NCBI RefSeq assembly: GCF_044465595.1
Contig: NZ_JBITLV010000002.1
Location: 248,001-312,000, forward strand
DNA: 64,000 nt
Direction of reading: 5' to 3'
From: Spongisporangium articulatum
Lineage (GTDB): Bacteria; Actinomycetota; Actinomycetes; Actinomycetales; Kineosporiaceae
Position numbers and translations under genes: made by a program. Below, piece after piece: positions 23,110-34,341 of the stretch; the first letter of the stretch is position 1, and the number at the start of each line of letters is the position of its first letter. Below the pieces are notes generated by a model. The model ran no database searches and was not told where the DNA came from. It was given only the letters and a program-made list of their open reading frames with translations.

Positions 23110-25257
23110 ATGCTCGACCTGGACGCGCCGGTATCCGGTGACCTGGCCCGGCTGGCCGAGGCCTACCGGGTGTCGACCACGTTCGAGGACTGGCGCGGCG
23201 ACGAGGTCACGGTGCTCACCCGCACCGTCGTCGCCGTGCTCGACGCGCTCGGCGTCCGCCTGGAGGTCGAGGACGACATAGCCGTCGAGCTCGAGCGCGT
23301 GCGGCTCGCGCCCTGGCGTCGGCTGCTGCCCGACGTCGTGGTGACGGTCCAGGGCGAGAAGGACGACGTCGCGGTGCACGTCGGGCAGGACGCCGCGGAC
23401 GACGTCCGGGTGTGGCTCGAGCTCGAGACGGGTGGCCACACCGACGTCACCCGCGGCGAACCCCAGGCGAGCGAGGAGCTCGAGGGGGCGACCGTCGTCC
23501 GGGTGCCGTTCACCCCGCCCGCCGACCTCCCGCTCGGCTGGCACCGGCTGTGCGCCCGGGTCGGGGACGGCGAGCTCGTCGAGCGGCCCTACGTCGTCAC
23601 GCCGGCCCGCCTGGAACCTCCCGCGCCCGGCCACCCGTCGTGGGGTTTCATGACCCAGCTCTACTCGGTGCGCTCGCAGGCGTCCTGGGGGCTGGGCGAC
23701 CTGGGCGACCTCGGTGACCTGGCCTGGTGGAGCGCGGCCGAGCTCGGCGCCGACTTCGTGCTGGTCAACCCGCTGCACGCGGCCGAGCCGATCGCCCCCA
23801 TGGAGCCCTCGCCCTACCTGCCCACCACGCGCCGGTTCTTCAACCCCGTCTACCTGCGGGTCGAGGACATCCGCGAGGTGGCGTACCTGCCTTCCACGGA
23901 CCGTGCGGTGATCGAGTGGCAGGCCGAGGCGGTCCGGCCGCTGAACGCCGACCCGGCCCTGCTCGACCGCGACGAGGTGTGGGCGGCCAAGCTCGTCGCC
24001 CTCGAGGCGGTCTTCGAGCAGCCACGAAGCTCTGTGCGGGAGAGGGAGTTCCAGGCCTACAAGGCGCGGGAGGGGCAGGGTCTGCTCGACTTCGCGACCT
24101 GGTGCACGCTGGCCGAGCGCTACGGGCTGCCGACCACCCGCTGGCCACGGTCCCTGCTCGACGCGCGGGGCGCCGAGATCGAGTCCCTGCGCGGCGAGCT
24201 GGCCGGGCGCGTCGAGTTCCACTGCTGGCTGCAGTGGTGCCTCGACCAGCAGCTGGAGGAGGCGGCCCGGCGCGCGGCGGCCGGGGGCATGCGGCTGGGC
24301 GTCGTGCACGACCTCGCGGTCGGGGTGCACCCGGACGGCGCCGACGCCTGGGGCCTGGGACCGGCGCTGGCCACGGGCGTGACCGTCGGGGCCCCGCCGG
24401 ACGCGTTCAACCAGCAGGGGCAGGACTGGTCGCAGCCGCCGTGGCGCCCCGACGGGCTGTCCGCGAGCGGCTACGCACCGTTCCGGGACATGCTGCGCAC
24501 CGTGCTGCGGCACGCCGGCGGGCTGCGCGTGGACCACATCATCGGGCTGTTCCGGCTCTGGTGGGTGCCGCAGGGGGCGCACCCGTCGCAGGGCACCTAC
24601 GTCTACTACGACCACGAGGCGATGCTCGGCATCCTCGCGCTCGAGGCGCACCGCGCCGGGGCCGTCGTGATCGGCGAGGACCTCGGCAACGTCGAACCCT
24701 GGGCCCGTGAGTACCTCACCAGCCGAGGCATTCTCGGGACGTCGATCCTCTGGTTCGAGCGCGATTACGAGGCCGGGAAACCCAAGCCGCCGCAGGACTG
24801 GCGCGAGCTGTCGCTGGCCAGCGTCACCACCCACGACCTGCCGCCCACCGCCGGTTACCTGACCGGCGAGCACATCGAGCTGCGTGACCGGCTCGGCCTG
24901 CTGACCCGCTCGGTGGCCGAGGAGCGCGAGGTCGACGAGGCCGAGCGCCGGTCGGTGCGCCACCAGCTGGAGGACCTGGGCCTCCTCGTGCGCGAGGGAG
25001 GCCCGACCGAACGCGAACAGGTCGAGGCCCTGCACCGGTTCCTCACGCTGACCCCGGCGCGGCTGATCGGGGTGTCGCTGGCCGACGCGGTGGGGGAGCG
25101 GCGGGCCATGAACCAGCCCGGCACCTCCGACGAGTACCCGAACTGGCGGCTGCCGCTGGCCGACGGTTCCGGGCGGCCGGTCCTGCTGGAGGAGATCGTG
25201 ACCTCGCCGCGGGTCCGGGATCTCGCGAAAGCGGTCCGCCCCGAGGACTCGCGCTAG
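23110..25257 (+). CDS. malQ: 4-alpha-glucanotransferase (GH77)
   Basis: A 715-residue amylomaltase that transfers maltooligosaccharide units in glycogen/maltodextrin metabolism. An N-terminal beta-sandwich region of about 170 residues precedes the GH77 barrel, as in other actinobacterial MalQ proteins. Active-site residues are visible: nucleophile Asp475 (LRVDHIIGLFRLWW), acid/base Glu523 (IGEDLGNV) and Asp576 (TTHDLPPTAGY). ATG 23110 is the first Met of the conserved frame, with GGCAGGA upstream. The stop overlaps the convergent coiled-coil gene by three bases. No other glycogen gene is adjacent. Confidence 0.95.
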   Translation: MLDLDAPVSGDLARLAEAYRVSTTFEDWRGDEVTVLTRTVVAVLDALGVRLEVEDDIAVELERVRLAPWRRLLPDVVVTVQGEKDDVAVHVGQDAADDVRVWLELETGGHTDVTRGEPQASEELEGATVVRVPFTPPADLPLGWHRLCARVGDGELVERPYVVTPARLEPPAPGHPSWGFMTQLYSVRSQASWGLGDLGDLGDLAWWSAAELGADFVLVNPLHAAEPIAPMEPSPYLPTTRRFFNPVYLRVEDIREVAYLPSTDRAVIEWQAEAVRPLNADPALLDRDEVWAAKLVALEAVFEQPRSSVREREFQAYKAREGQGLLDFATWCTLAERYGLPTTRWPRSLLDARGAEIESLRGELAGRVEFHCWLQWCLDQQLEEAARRAAAGGMRLGVVHDLAVGVHPDGADAWGLGPALATGVTVGAPPDAFNQQGQDWSQPPWRPDGLSASGYAPFRDMLRTVLRHAGGLRVDHIIGLFRLWWVPQGAHPSQGTYVYYDHEAMLGILALEAHRAGAVVIGEDLGNVEPWAREYLTSRGILGTSILWFERDYEAGKPKPPQDWRELSLASVTTHDLPPTAGYLTGEHIELRDRLGLLTRSVAEEREVDEAERRSVRHQLEDLGLLVREGGPTEREQVEALHRFLTLTPARLIGVSLADAVGERRAMNQPGTSDEYPNWRLPLADGSGRPVLLEEIVTSPRVRDLAKAVRPEDSR

Positions 25258-26207
25258 AGCAGTTCGTTGCGCCGCGCCACCGCTGCGGCCAGGGACGTCG
25301 TGCTCGCGGTCCGGTCCGCCTCGACCCTGCGGACCGCGTCCTGCAGACGGCCCTGGAGGACGGCGAGGGCGCGGGACTGCTCGCGGATCCGGCCCTGGAC
25401 ATGGATGTCGGTGAAGATGTTGTCGAACCAGATGTCCAGGGCGCGCGCCGTCGAGCCCACCGTCGGCCCCGCCCCCTCGACCGTCATGCCGACGTCGGCC
25501 AGCTCCTGACGAGCCTGCTCGAGCGAGGCGACCACGGCGCGGGTGGCCCGGTCGGCGTCATCGATGCGGTCGTGCTTGATGGCGCTGGAGATCAGCCCGC
25601 CACCGAAGAACGTGTCGTAGGTGCCCCAGCTCCCGGCCGAACGCAGCCGCTCCAGGGCGTGCCCGACGTGCGAGAGGGCCTGGTGCAGCGCGTGGTCGGC
25701 CTCGGCGAGTTCGCCCAGCCGGGCCCGGAGCCCCTCGGTCTCGGCCTCGAGCGCCTGGAACCGGTCGAGCAGTTCGCGGGCGGCCGGGTCGTCGGACGTG
25801 CGCAGTTCCGCCATCCGCTGCCTGGCCTCCAGTGCCGGCAGTTCGTCGGCGAGGGACGTCGCCCGTTCGAGGGCGCGGTTGGCCTCCTGCAGGCGGGTGC
25901 GGGCGTCGAGCACCCCCTGGACGGCGGCGTCGGAGGCCTGTTCCGCGAGCTGAGCCGCAGCGGCCGCGGCGTTCCGCTCCCGGCGGTAACGGCCGCCCAG
26001 CAACAGCTTCCACGCGTGCAGGGCGGGCAATCGGGTCCGCGACCGCTCACGCAGCGAGCTGCGATAGGCGGCGGCCTTCCCCTCGTACTGCGCCTGGGTC
26101 CGTTCCAGCGCCCGGTTCAGCCGCGCGATGTCCTCGCGCAGCTGCGGGATCCCGTCCCTGGCCTCGCGCGCCGTGCCGATCCGCCCGGCGAGCCCCCCGT
26201 CCGTCAT
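25254..26207 (-). CDS. Coiled-coil protein of unknown function
   Basis: A protein of about 317 residues dominated by heptad-like helices rich in Ala, Arg, Glu and Leu (for example GIPQLREDIARLNRALERTQ and ELPALEARQRMAELRTSDDP). A Gly-containing segment in the middle (GTYDTFFGGGLISSAIKHDR) recurs in a family of uncharacterised actinobacterial coiled-coil proteins. No signal peptide or transmembrane helix is seen. ATG 26207 (MTDGGLAG) is preferred; an in-frame ATG at 26219 overlaps the upstream hairpin region. Function not assigned; a structural or scaffolding role would be a guess. Confidence 0.75.
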   Translation of the reverse strand: MTDGGLAGRIGTAREARDGIPQLREDIARLNRALERTQAQYEGKAAAYRSSLRERSRTRLPALHAWKLLLGGRYRRERNAAAAAAQLAEQASDAAVQGVLDARTRLQEANRALERATSLADELPALEARQRMAELRTSDDPAARELLDRFQALEAETEGLRARLGELAEADHALHQALSHVGHALERLRSAGSWGTYDTFFGGGLISSAIKHDRIDDADRATRAVVASLEQARQELADVGMTVEGAGPTVGSTARALDIWFDNIFTDIHVQGRIREQSRALAVLQGRLQDAVRRVEADRTASTTSLAAAVARRNELL

Positions 26208-26229
26208 GCCGCAGATCATGACACGGTCC

Positions 26230-26298
26230 TGATGACAGGGGTGATGGCAGCTTTCGTCGTCCCTTTCGACGCGTTCGCTGCCACCATCCCTGTCATCA
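26230..26298. repeat. Imperfect 22-bp inverted repeat
   Basis: TGATGACAGGGGTGATGGCA (from 26230) pairs with the reverse complement of 26277-26298 at 20 of 22 positions, with a 25-base spacer itself containing short complementary CGTCG/CGACG. It lies between two minus-strand genes, upstream of the coiled-coil start. Confidence 0.75.
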
Positions 26299-26308
26299 CG
26301 TACGAGAC

Positions 26309-26343
26309 GGGCGCGGCGGCACCCCCGTGCCACCGCCGCGCCC
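26309..26343 (-). terminator. Strong GC hairpin downstream of the protease gene
   Basis: GGGCGCGGCGGCAC (26309-26322) pairs with GTGCCACCGCCGCGCCC (26327-26343) with one bulged A and a four-base loop. Its position 79 bp after the protease stop fits a terminator for that minus-strand gene. No U-tract follows. Confidence 0.6.
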
Positions 26344-26421
26344 GCCGTCCCGGCCCCTCCTCACCACCGACCGTACGGAGGCGCGGGGCACGCGGCTGAT
26401 ACGTGCGATCCCGTCGTCGAT

Positions 26422-27990
26422 CTACCAGCCGTTGCCGATCTTCACCGGCTGGATCTGCGAATAACCGCGCACGCTCTGGCCGGGGTACAGCCACAGGTCC
26501 CGGGTGGCGTCGTTGCGTTCCACGATGTCGACATGCCCGTCCCGGTCCCAGTCGGTCAGGCCGAAGAACGTCACGCCGGTCCAGCCGTTGCCGATCTTGT
26601 ACCGCGTGGTGAGCGTGTTCAGCGTGCCGTTGCCCGGGTAGAGGAACAGGTCGCCGGAGTCGTTGTCGCGTACGACGATGTCGGCCTTGCCGTCCCTGTC
26701 GTAGTCGGCCACGCCGGCCGGGGTGAACTTGTTCGCGCCCTCCAGCAGCAGGGTGCCCGGGACGATCGTGCTCTTCGTGCGGGCGCCGTTGCCGTACAGC
26801 GCCCAGACGCGCCCGGAGGTGTTGTCCCGCAACAGGATGTCGACCTTGCCGTCGCGGTCCCAGTCGGACGTACCGATCGGCGAGTAGTTGAGGAACCCGA
26901 GCCCGTTGTTGTCGTTCAACACGATCGGGGTGGCCGTGGAGTAGCCGCGTTTGGCCTGCCCCGGGTACAGCCACAGGACCCCGGTGGTGTCGTTGCGCTC
27001 GACGATGTCCTTGTAGCCGTCGCGGTCCCAGTCGACGGCCGCGAAGAACGTCGTCCCGTTCCACCCGTTGCCGATCTTCACGGGGGTCGCCGTGGAGTAG
27101 CCCCGCTTGCTCTGGCCCGGGTAGAGGAACAGGTCACCGGTGGTGTCGTAGCGCGTGATGATGTCCTGGTGGCCGTCGTTGTCCCAGTCGGTCGCGCCGA
27201 AGGGCGTGTAGTACATGGGGGCCTTGTTCGCGTCGATGAACGACCGGGCCTGGGTGCCGACCGCCACCGAGCTGTAGGAGCCGCCCGACCCGCAGCCGGC
27301 GGCCTTCAGCACCCCGGCGATCACCGGGGTGTTGTTCGACGAGACGAGCAGCGGGCCGCCACTGTCGCCCTGGCACGGGCCCTTGTCCACCGGGAGCCGC
27401 TTGACGTCGGGGGCGTCGGTGATCGTGTTCTGGATGAAGGCGTAGGTGTACTGGAGGTTGCTCGGGAGCGTGCCGTCGGCCAGCCGTCCCCAGCCGGTGA
27501 CGGTGCCCTGGTCCCAGGCTCCCGCGATGCCGCCGGGCCCGGGACCGTCGAACAGCGGCCACTCGTTCGAGTTCACCAGTCGGGCCGGGGTGATGTTGGT
27601 GATCGGCTCACTCAGCTGCCACAGGGCCACGTCGTTGAAACCGCTGACGTAGGAAGGGTTCACGACGACCCGTGAGACGCGCCGCAGCTGGCCGCCCTGC
27701 TCGTAGCGGGTGTTGCCGACTCGCACCCAGGTGTCACCCGTCGACTGCAGGGCCGGGTTGGGCACGAAGCAGTGGGTCGCGGTCAGCACCCAGCTCGGGT
27801 GGATCAGCGTCCCCGTGCAGAGGCCGGTGCCGTTGCTGTTGCGTACGCTCACCTGCGCGACGTACGGGAAGTCACCCGCCGCTGCCGGGTAACCCCCCAC
27901 GACGGCGTGGGCCTCGGATGACGTGAGCGTGACGCCCGCGACCGCCAGGACGGCCGCCGTGGTTGCGGCGAACAACCGGTGGAACCTCAT
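26422..27990 (-). CDS. Secreted trypsin-like serine protease (S1) with VCBS/FG-GAP repeats
   Basis: A 522-residue exported protease. MRFHRLFAATTAAVLAVAGV is a Sec signal peptide, cleaved near SEAHA; the mature or activated chain would begin VVGGYP, as in trypsins. The catalytic triad is His73 (TATHC), Asp120 (NDVAL) and Ser210 (GDSGGP). After about residue 250, five repeats carry calcium-binding DxDxDG cores (DWDNDGHQDI, DWDRDGYKDI, DWDRDGKVDI, DYDRDGKADI, DWDRDGHVDI) separated by LWLYPGQ-like strands, forming an FG-GAP/VCBS propeller-like domain that probably binds a surface or ligand. ATG 27990 follows GGGAGGGG by about five bases. The substrate is unknown. Confidence 0.93.
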   Translation of the reverse strand: MRFHRLFAATTAAVLAVAGVTLTSSEAHAVVGGYPAAAGDFPYVAQVSVRNSNGTGLCTGTLIHPSWVLTATHCFVPNPALQSTGDTWVRVGNTRYEQGGQLRRVSRVVVNPSYVSGFNDVALWQLSEPITNITPARLVNSNEWPLFDGPGPGGIAGAWDQGTVTGWGRLADGTLPSNLQYTYAFIQNTITDAPDVKRLPVDKGPCQGDSGGPLLVSSNNTPVIAGVLKAAGCGSGGSYSSVAVGTQARSFIDANKAPMYYTPFGATDWDNDGHQDIITRYDTTGDLFLYPGQSKRGYSTATPVKIGNGWNGTTFFAAVDWDRDGYKDIVERNDTTGVLWLYPGQAKRGYSTATPIVLNDNNGLGFLNYSPIGTSDWDRDGKVDILLRDNTSGRVWALYGNGARTKSTIVPGTLLLEGANKFTPAGVADYDRDGKADIVVRDNDSGDLFLYPGNGTLNTLTTRYKIGNGWTGVTFFGLTDWDRDGHVDIVERNDATRDLWLYPGQSVRGYSQIQPVKIGNGW

Positions 27991-28009
27991 GTGAACCCCT
28001 CCCGCGAGG

Positions 28010-28026
28010 TGGCGGACCGTCCGCCA
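28010..28026. promoter_or_regulatory. Perfect 8-bp palindrome ahead of protease gene
   Basis: TGGCGGAC-C-GTCCGCCA lies 20 bp upstream of the protease ATG and 44 bp after the pepN stop. It could be an operator for the protease or the stem of a pepN terminator; the sequence does not decide between them. Confidence 0.45.
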
Positions 28027-28069
28027 TCCCGACATCAGGAGGTGTCACGCGAGGTGCTGATACGTCCAC

Positions 28070-30625
<2,556 letters not shown>

Positions 30626-30807
30626 GGTGCTCCTTCAGGACGACTGCTCGGACGGCGTCGGCCGCCCGATTCTGTCACCTCACCCCGGCCTCGGCTCGGC
30701 CGATCGGGGCGGGCCGGGGGATGGAATCGCGGAGTTTTGGTGTTGTGGTCAACCATTGCTGTGGGCGAACTTGTCTGCCCAGCTCAGAGTGCCGAGGAGA
30801 CCACCTG

Positions 30808-31419
30808 ATGACCGACCGCGCTGATCGTGCCGACTTCTGGTTCGACCCGCTCTGCCCGTTCGCCTGGGCCACGTCGCGATGGATCCTGGAGGTCGAGAAG
30901 GTCCGACCGGTCGCGGTGACCTGGCACGTGATGAGCCTGTCGGTGCTCAACGAGGGGCGCGACCTGAACCCCGAGTACCGGGACCTGATGGACCGCGGCT
31001 GGGGCCCGGTCCGGGTGATCACCGCGGCCCAGGAACTGCACGGGTACGAGGTCGTCAAGCCGCTCTACGACGCGATGGGCGCGGCCATCCACCGCGACAA
31101 GGTCAAGGACTACGACGTCGTGATCGAGCGCGCGCTCGCCGAGGTCGGGCTGCCGGCCGAACTCGCGCGCTTCGCCCACGACGACGAGTACGACAAGCAG
31201 CTGCGGGCCAGCCACGACGAGGGCATCACGCAGGTGGGCCAGGAGGTCGGCACCCCGATCGTGGCCTTCAACGGCGCCGCGTTCTTCGGCCCCGTGATCA
31301 CGCAGATCCCGAAGGGCGAGGACGCCGGGCGCATGTGGGACGCGAGCGTCACCCTCGCCGGCTTCCCGTACTTCTTCGAGATCAAGCGCACCCGGACGGA
31401 AACGCCCGCCTACGAGTGA
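30808..31419 (+). CDS. Rv2466c-like thioredoxin-fold protein (mycothiol-dependent nitroreductase family)
   Basis: A 203-residue DsbA-like protein closely matching Mycobacterium tuberculosis Rv2466c in pattern: ADFWFDPLCPFAWATSRWIL, WHVMSLSVLNEGRD, GTPIVAFNGAAFFGPVITQI and FEIKRTRTETP. The family reduces nitro compounds using mycothiol and responds to oxidative stress. Here the active site is C16-P-F-A19, so the second cysteine of the CPWC motif I recall for Rv2466c is replaced by Ala and only a monothiol mechanism is possible. ATG 30808 follows GAGGAG by eight bases. Its 3' end overlaps the convergent desaturase by ten bases. Confidence 0.9.
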   Translation: MTDRADRADFWFDPLCPFAWATSRWILEVEKVRPVAVTWHVMSLSVLNEGRDLNPEYRDLMDRGWGPVRVITAAQELHGYEVVKPLYDAMGAAIHRDKVKDYDVVIERALAEVGLPAELARFAHDDEYDKQLRASHDEGITQVGQEVGTPIVAFNGAAFFGPVITQIPKGEDAGRMWDASVTLAGFPYFFEIKRTRTETPAYE

Positions 31420-32546
31420 CGCCGGCGCGGCGGTAACGCCAACCGCACGAGGTGCTTGCTCACGCTGGCCACCTGGCGCCACATCGGGCCCGTCTTGTAC
31501 GGCACTCCGTACCGCGCGCAGATCTCCTGCAGCTCGGCGCTGAGCATCCGGTAGCGACGCGCGGGCAGGTCGGGGAACAGGTGGTGCTCGACGTGCAGGC
31601 TGAGGTTGCCCGTCATCAGGTGCATGAGCCGCCCGCCCGAGATGTTGGACGACGACACGATCTGCCGCACGTACCAGGCGGCCCGCGTCTCGCCCTCGAC
31701 GTCCTCGGCCCGGAACACGACCGAGCCGTCCGGGAAGTGCCCGCAGGCGATCACGGCGAAGGCCCACACGTTGCGCACGCCGTTCGCGGCCAGGTTGCCC
31801 AGCGCCGTGGAGACGAACAGCGGCCCGGTCAGGGCCGGGAACAGGATGTAGTCCTTCAGCACCTGGCGGGCCGCCTTGCGGCGGGTCTGGCGCAGGAGCG
31901 GGCGGTTCTCCTCCCAGGTGCGCCGGCCCGCGTGCGTGTTGTCCAGCTCGAGGGCGTGCAGCGCGACGCCCCACTCGAACATCGAGCCCAGCACCAGGGC
32001 GTACAGCGGGTTGCCGAGGTAGTAGGGCCGCCAGCGCTGTTCGTCGGTGACCCGGATGACGGCGTAGCCCAGGTCCCGGTCCTTGCGCAGCACGTTGGTG
32101 TACGTGTGGTGCACGACGTTGTGGGTGTACTTCCACTGCGCCGAGGGGCACACGTTGTCCCACTCGAACGTGCGCGAGTTGAGGGTGGGGTCACGCATCC
32201 AGTCGTACTGGCCGTGCATGACGTTGTGCCCGATCTCCATGTTGTCGATGATCTTCGCGGCGCCCAGGGCGAGGACGCCGGCCACCCACGCGGGGGGCAG
32301 GAAACCCACGAAGAAGAGGCCGCGCCCGCCGATCTCCAGCCAGCGACGGATCTTGAGGACGCGGCGGATGTAGGCGGCGTCCTCGGCGCCGAGATCGGCC
32401 TGGTGCCGGTGCCGGAGGGCGTCGATCTCGCGGCCGAAGGCCTCCACCTCCGCGGCGGACAGGGAACGCTCCAGGTGGTAGACGCCTGCGTCGAGGTCAC
32501 GGCCGGCCACGGCCGGGGCGCCGGGGGTCAGGGGTTGCGCGGTCAT
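31410..32546 (-). CDS. Fatty acyl desaturase (DesA3-like)
   Basis: A 378-residue membrane desaturase with three His boxes: HNVMH, HNVVHH and HVEHH. Hydrophobic stretches (GRGLFFVGFLPPAWVAGVLA and others) anchor it in the membrane. It should insert a double bond into a long-chain acyl-CoA using a diiron centre and electrons from the reductase encoded 24 bp upstream. The pairing mirrors Rv3229c (desA3)/Rv3230c. ATG 32546 has GAGAGGA upstream; a GTG codon just before it is less likely. Convergent with the Rv2466c-like gene. Confidence 0.93.
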   Translation of the reverse strand: MTAQPLTPGAPAVAGRDLDAGVYHLERSLSAAEVEAFGREIDALRHRHQADLGAEDAAYIRRVLKIRRWLEIGGRGLFFVGFLPPAWVAGVLALGAAKIIDNMEIGHNVMHGQYDWMRDPTLNSRTFEWDNVCPSAQWKYTHNVVHHTYTNVLRKDRDLGYAVIRVTDEQRWRPYYLGNPLYALVLGSMFEWGVALHALELDNTHAGRRTWEENRPLLRQTRRKAARQVLKDYILFPALTGPLFVSTALGNLAANGVRNVWAFAVIACGHFPDGSVVFRAEDVEGETRAAWYVRQIVSSSNISGGRLMHLMTGNLSLHVEHHLFPDLPARRYRMLSAELQEICARYGVPYKTGPMWRQVASVSKHLVRLALPPRRRHS

Positions 32547-32570
32547 CACGGGTCCTCTCGTGGGTCGGGG

Positions 32571-33707
32571 TCAAAGGTCGACGGTGACGTCGCCGACCGG
32601 GACGCAGACGCACGCCTGCACCTCCTGGTCGGGTTCGGTCCCGATCTCGTCCGTGAGCACGTTGCGCACCACGCCCGTGTGCTTCACCTGCAGGCAGCCG
32701 TGGCAGATGCCCATCCGGCACCCGGACTCGGGGTGCAACCCGGCGGCCTCGGCCTGGGCGAGCAGCGGGCGGCCGTCGTTGGGCCGCGCCACCCCGCTGC
32801 GGGTGAAGGTGAGCGTCCCGCCCGCGACGGCGTCCCTCACCTGGAGCCCCTCGCCCTCCAGCCGGTACCGCTCCACGTGCAGCAGGTCGCCCAGGTCCTC
32901 CGCCTGGTAGGCGCGTTCGACCGCCTCCCTCAGCCCGCGGGGACCGCACAGGTAGGTGGGCGCGTCGGCCCACCAGGGCGCCGCGGCCAGGAGGTGGTCG
33001 AGCTGGAAGTGGCCGCGCAGCCGGCTCGTCGCGCCGGGACCGGTGTGGACGATCACCAGGCGCAGGCGGGGCCAGGCCGCCGCCAGCCGGGCGAGCTCGC
33101 CCGCGTACGGCACGTGCTCGGCGTCGCGCGCGTAGTGCAGGAACGCGACCTCGCCGACGTGCCCCTCGTCGTGCAGCGTGCGCAGCATCGACATCACCGG
33201 TGTGATGCCGCAGCCGGCGCTGATCATCGTCAGGCGCAGCGGCCTCGGGTCCGGCAGGACGAACTCGCCCTCGGCCCGGGACAGGTGGACGACGGTGCCC
33301 ACCGCGCCCGGGTGCGTCAGCACGGGGGACACCACTCCGTCCGGCCGGTGCCGGACGGTCAGCTCCAACCGCCGCCCACGGGCGTGCTCCGACAGCACCG
33401 GGGAGAAGCACCGGCTGCGCAGCACGCCGTCGATCTCGACGGCGACGCGAACGTACTGTCCGGCCCGGTGTCCCCGCCAGGCGCGGTTCGTCTTCAGGCT
33501 GAGCGTCGTGGTGTCGGCCGTCTGCGGCCGGACCCGGGTCACCACCGCCCGCCCCTCGTGCAGCAGGTTGAGCGAGGTGCCCAGTTCCAGGTAGCGGTCC
33601 GGGTCCGCCGGGTACGTCAGCGCCTGGGCGAGGCCGGCCACCGCCCGCCGGCTGACCTCGGCCGGGGTGAGCCATGCACGGGTTCCGCCGGTCGTCGAAG
33701 CCTTCAT
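32571..33707 (-). CDS. Ferredoxin reductase with C-terminal [2Fe-2S] domain (Rv3230c-like)
   Basis: A 378-residue electron-transfer protein: FAD-binding domain (RAGQYVRVAVEIDG, RCFSPVLS), NAD(P)-binding domain (SAGCGITPVMSMLR, TYLCGPRGL) and a plant-type [2Fe-2S] ferredoxin domain (ESGCRMGICHGCLQ with a last Cys in ACVCVP). It passes electrons from NADPH to the desaturase downstream. ATG 33707 follows GGAGG. A perfect palindrome 46 bp upstream (33753-33770) is likely the operator for the two-gene unit. Confidence 0.93.
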   Translation of the reverse strand: MKASTTGGTRAWLTPAEVSRRAVAGLAQALTYPADPDRYLELGTSLNLLHEGRAVVTRVRPQTADTTTLSLKTNRAWRGHRAGQYVRVAVEIDGVLRSRCFSPVLSEHARGRRLELTVRHRPDGVVSPVLTHPGAVGTVVHLSRAEGEFVLPDPRPLRLTMISAGCGITPVMSMLRTLHDEGHVGEVAFLHYARDAEHVPYAGELARLAAAWPRLRLVIVHTGPGATSRLRGHFQLDHLLAAAPWWADAPTYLCGPRGLREAVERAYQAEDLGDLLHVERYRLEGEGLQVRDAVAGGTLTFTRSGVARPNDGRPLLAQAEAAGLHPESGCRMGICHGCLQVKHTGVVRNVLTDEIGTEPDQEVQACVCVPVGDVTVDL

Positions 33708-33752
33708 CGTCGCCTCCTGCTGTCGTCGTCGGCCAGCAGGCTAGGCGCGGAA

Positions 33753-33770
33753 ACCTACGGTTCCGTAGGT
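33753..33770. promoter_or_regulatory. Palindromic operator of the desaturase/reductase operon
   Basis: ACCTACGG-TT-CCGTAGGT is a perfect 8-bp inverted repeat. A third half-site, ACCTACGG, recurs at 33793-33800, 40 bp away. The size and symmetry are typical of a TetR-type repressor site. The cognate regulator is not identifiable in the window. Confidence 0.7.
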
Positions 33771-33864
33771 GCGGAGAGTCCCCTTCCGCGGGACCTACGG
33801 CCTCTTGCTCCGCGGTGCGGTGGTGTGCGTCGACCGGGCGGCGCCGGATGCCACACTGTGCGCC

Positions 33865-34341
33865 ATGCGCGTTCACCTCGGCTCCGACCACGCCGGTCTG
33901 GAACTCAAGCAGCACCTGGCCGCCACGCTGGCCGCCGATGGGCACGAGATCGTCGACCACGGCCCGCACGTCTACGACGCGCTGGACGACTACCCGCCCT
34001 TCTGCCTGCGCGCCGGTGAGGCGGTCGCCGCCGACCCGGGCGCGCTGTGCATCGTGATCGGCGGGTCCGGCAACGGCGAGCAGATCGCGGCCAACAAGGT
34101 GAAGGGCGTGCGTGCCGCCCTGGCCTGGTCGCTCGACACGGCGAAGCTGGCCCGCCAGCACAACGACGCCAACGTGCTCGCCATCGGGGCCCGCCAGCAC
34201 AGCCTCGACGAGGCCACCACGTTCGCCCGGGCCTACGTCGCCGAGCCCTTCAGCCACGACCCGCGGCATCAGCGGCGGATCGACATGCTCAGCGCCTACG
34301 AGGCCGACGGCACCCTGCCGCCGCTGCCCGGCTCAGCCTGA
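33865..34341 (+). CDS. rpiB: Ribose-5-phosphate isomerase B
   Basis: A 158-residue RpiB/LacAB-type isomerase interconverting ribose 5-phosphate and ribulose 5-phosphate in the pentose phosphate pathway. MRVHLGSDHAGLELKQHL and the VIGGSGNGEQIAANKV loop are diagnostic; as in the mycobacterial enzyme, Glu72 stands where many RpiBs have the catalytic Cys. NDANVLAIGAR is also conserved. ATG 33865 is the first Met of the conserved frame. The 3' end overlaps a decayed gene on the opposite strand. Confidence 0.95.
   Translation: MRVHLGSDHAGLELKQHLAATLAADGHEIVDHGPHVYDALDDYPPFCLRAGEAVAADPGALCIVIGGSGNGEQIAANKVKGVRAALAWSLDTAKLARQHNDANVLAIGARQHSLDEATTFARAYVAEPFSHDPRHQRRIDMLSAYEADGTLPPLPGSA

Noticed and set aside
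21175..25035. Very long open frame on the minus strand opposite the kinase and malQ genes
   Set aside because: It is a by-product of high GC content: the sequence is low-complexity with no recognisable domain, and both plus-strand genes have clear catalytic motifs.
30722..30750. SigR/SigH-like GGAAT...GTT promoter ahead of the Rv2466c-like gene
   Set aside because: GGAAT is present but no GTT lies at the required 18-bp spacing.
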